DNA of 64,000 bases from Syntrophus sp. (in: bacteria) (lineage in GTDB: Bacteria > Desulfobacterota > Syntrophorhabdia > Syntrophorhabdales > Syntrophorhabdaceae). Of this stretch, positions 63,919 through 64,000 are shown piece by piece. The stretch's first letter is position 1; each line of letters begins with the position of its first letter. The notes beneath the pieces are model-generated. The model did not search any database. It had not been told where the DNA came from and saw only the letters and a list, made by a program, of their open reading frames with translations. Position numbers and translations under genes: made by a program. The stretch is from the NCBI GenBank assembly GCA_013824835.1, contig PNOM01000003.1:18413-82412 (forward strand), in the 5' to 3' direction.

Positions 63919-64000
63919 CATTCTTCGTCATAGAGTCGACCAATGCAATGAATGTTTCGATTCGGAAATGAAACGGAAAGGACATATGGTTGTTGAGTGG

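Noticed and set aside
63986..64000. ATG with GGAAAGGA upstream at the window end
   Set aside because: Only five codons are visible, too few to support a gene call, though a gene may begin here.

Overview
The window reads as a chromosomal segment of a strictly anaerobic, Gram-negative bacterium, most likely a syntrophic or fermentative member of the former Deltaproteobacteria (Desulfobacterota). This is inferred from gene content: a thiolase/crotonase/EtfBA set, class I two-subunit fumarase, a sodium-pump decarboxylase beta subunit, a V-type ATPase, the MEP pathway enzyme IspG, and housekeeping genes of proteobacterial type. No species marker (16S rRNA) is present. One tRNA gene, one intact insertion sequence and no CRISPR array were found.

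Layout. 1-5.1 kb: end of a GAPDH-like gene, convergent with a 1,404-residue protein that carries the nucleotide-binding and phosphohistidine domains of pyruvate phosphate dikinase but no PEP/pyruvate barrel. 5.1-9.1 kb: minus-strand operon thiolase, enoyl-CoA hydratase, etfB, etfA, with three 16-bp tandem repeats at its promoter. 9.2-11.4 kb: tRNA-Leu(CAG), ribF, an SDR gene remnant, HU and a cupin. 11.5-16.1 kb: plus-strand run malic enzyme, fumarase alpha and beta, inositol-phosphate synthase, CDP-alcohol phosphatidyltransferase. 16.1-19.3 kb: ispG and a three-PAS histidine kinase. 19.5-23.6 kb: OadB-type sodium pump subunit, its small membrane partner, a ThDP decarboxylase and a small membrane protein. 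23.7-32 kb: two P2-type calcium ATPases around an SLC13/ArsB-type permease and a cytidylate-kinase-like gene. 32-35.6 kb: GTP-type PEP carboxykinase, then an IS1380-family element between TTAA repeats. 35.7-43.2 kb: V-ATPase operon E, DUF2764, A, B, D, I, K. 43.3-49 kb: minus-strand kup, TgpA-like transglutaminase, DUF58, MoxR. 49-64 kb: DUF2156, PfkB-type kinase with a C-terminal extension, a conserved unknown protein, a membrane sensor, GH15, membrane-anchored trehalose-6-P synthase, its phosphatase, a KefB-type antiporter, DUF3124, HtpX and ExoD.

How it fits together. The rotor subunit K keeps the Na+ ligands known from Enterococcus NtpK, so the V-ATPase is probably sodium-coupled. It would share a sodium circuit with the OadB-type decarboxylase pump; a broken nhaA fragment nearby points to an earlier Na+/H+ antiporter. 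Malic enzyme, fumarase and PEP carboxykinase link C4 acids to pyruvate and PEP. GH15, OtsA and OtsB form a trehalose/glucan stress module.

Main curiosities: the dikinase-like protein with a 900-residue N-terminal region; a DUF58 gene whose conserved first membrane helix has no usual start codon; two candidate near-leaderless genes; tandem repeats at two promoter regions; fusion proteins (PfkB with a TerB-like domain, OtsA with a membrane sensor, a sensor with a CxxC module); and several gene relics (SDR, P-type ATPase, NhaA), two of which keep both gene ends around an internal deletion.
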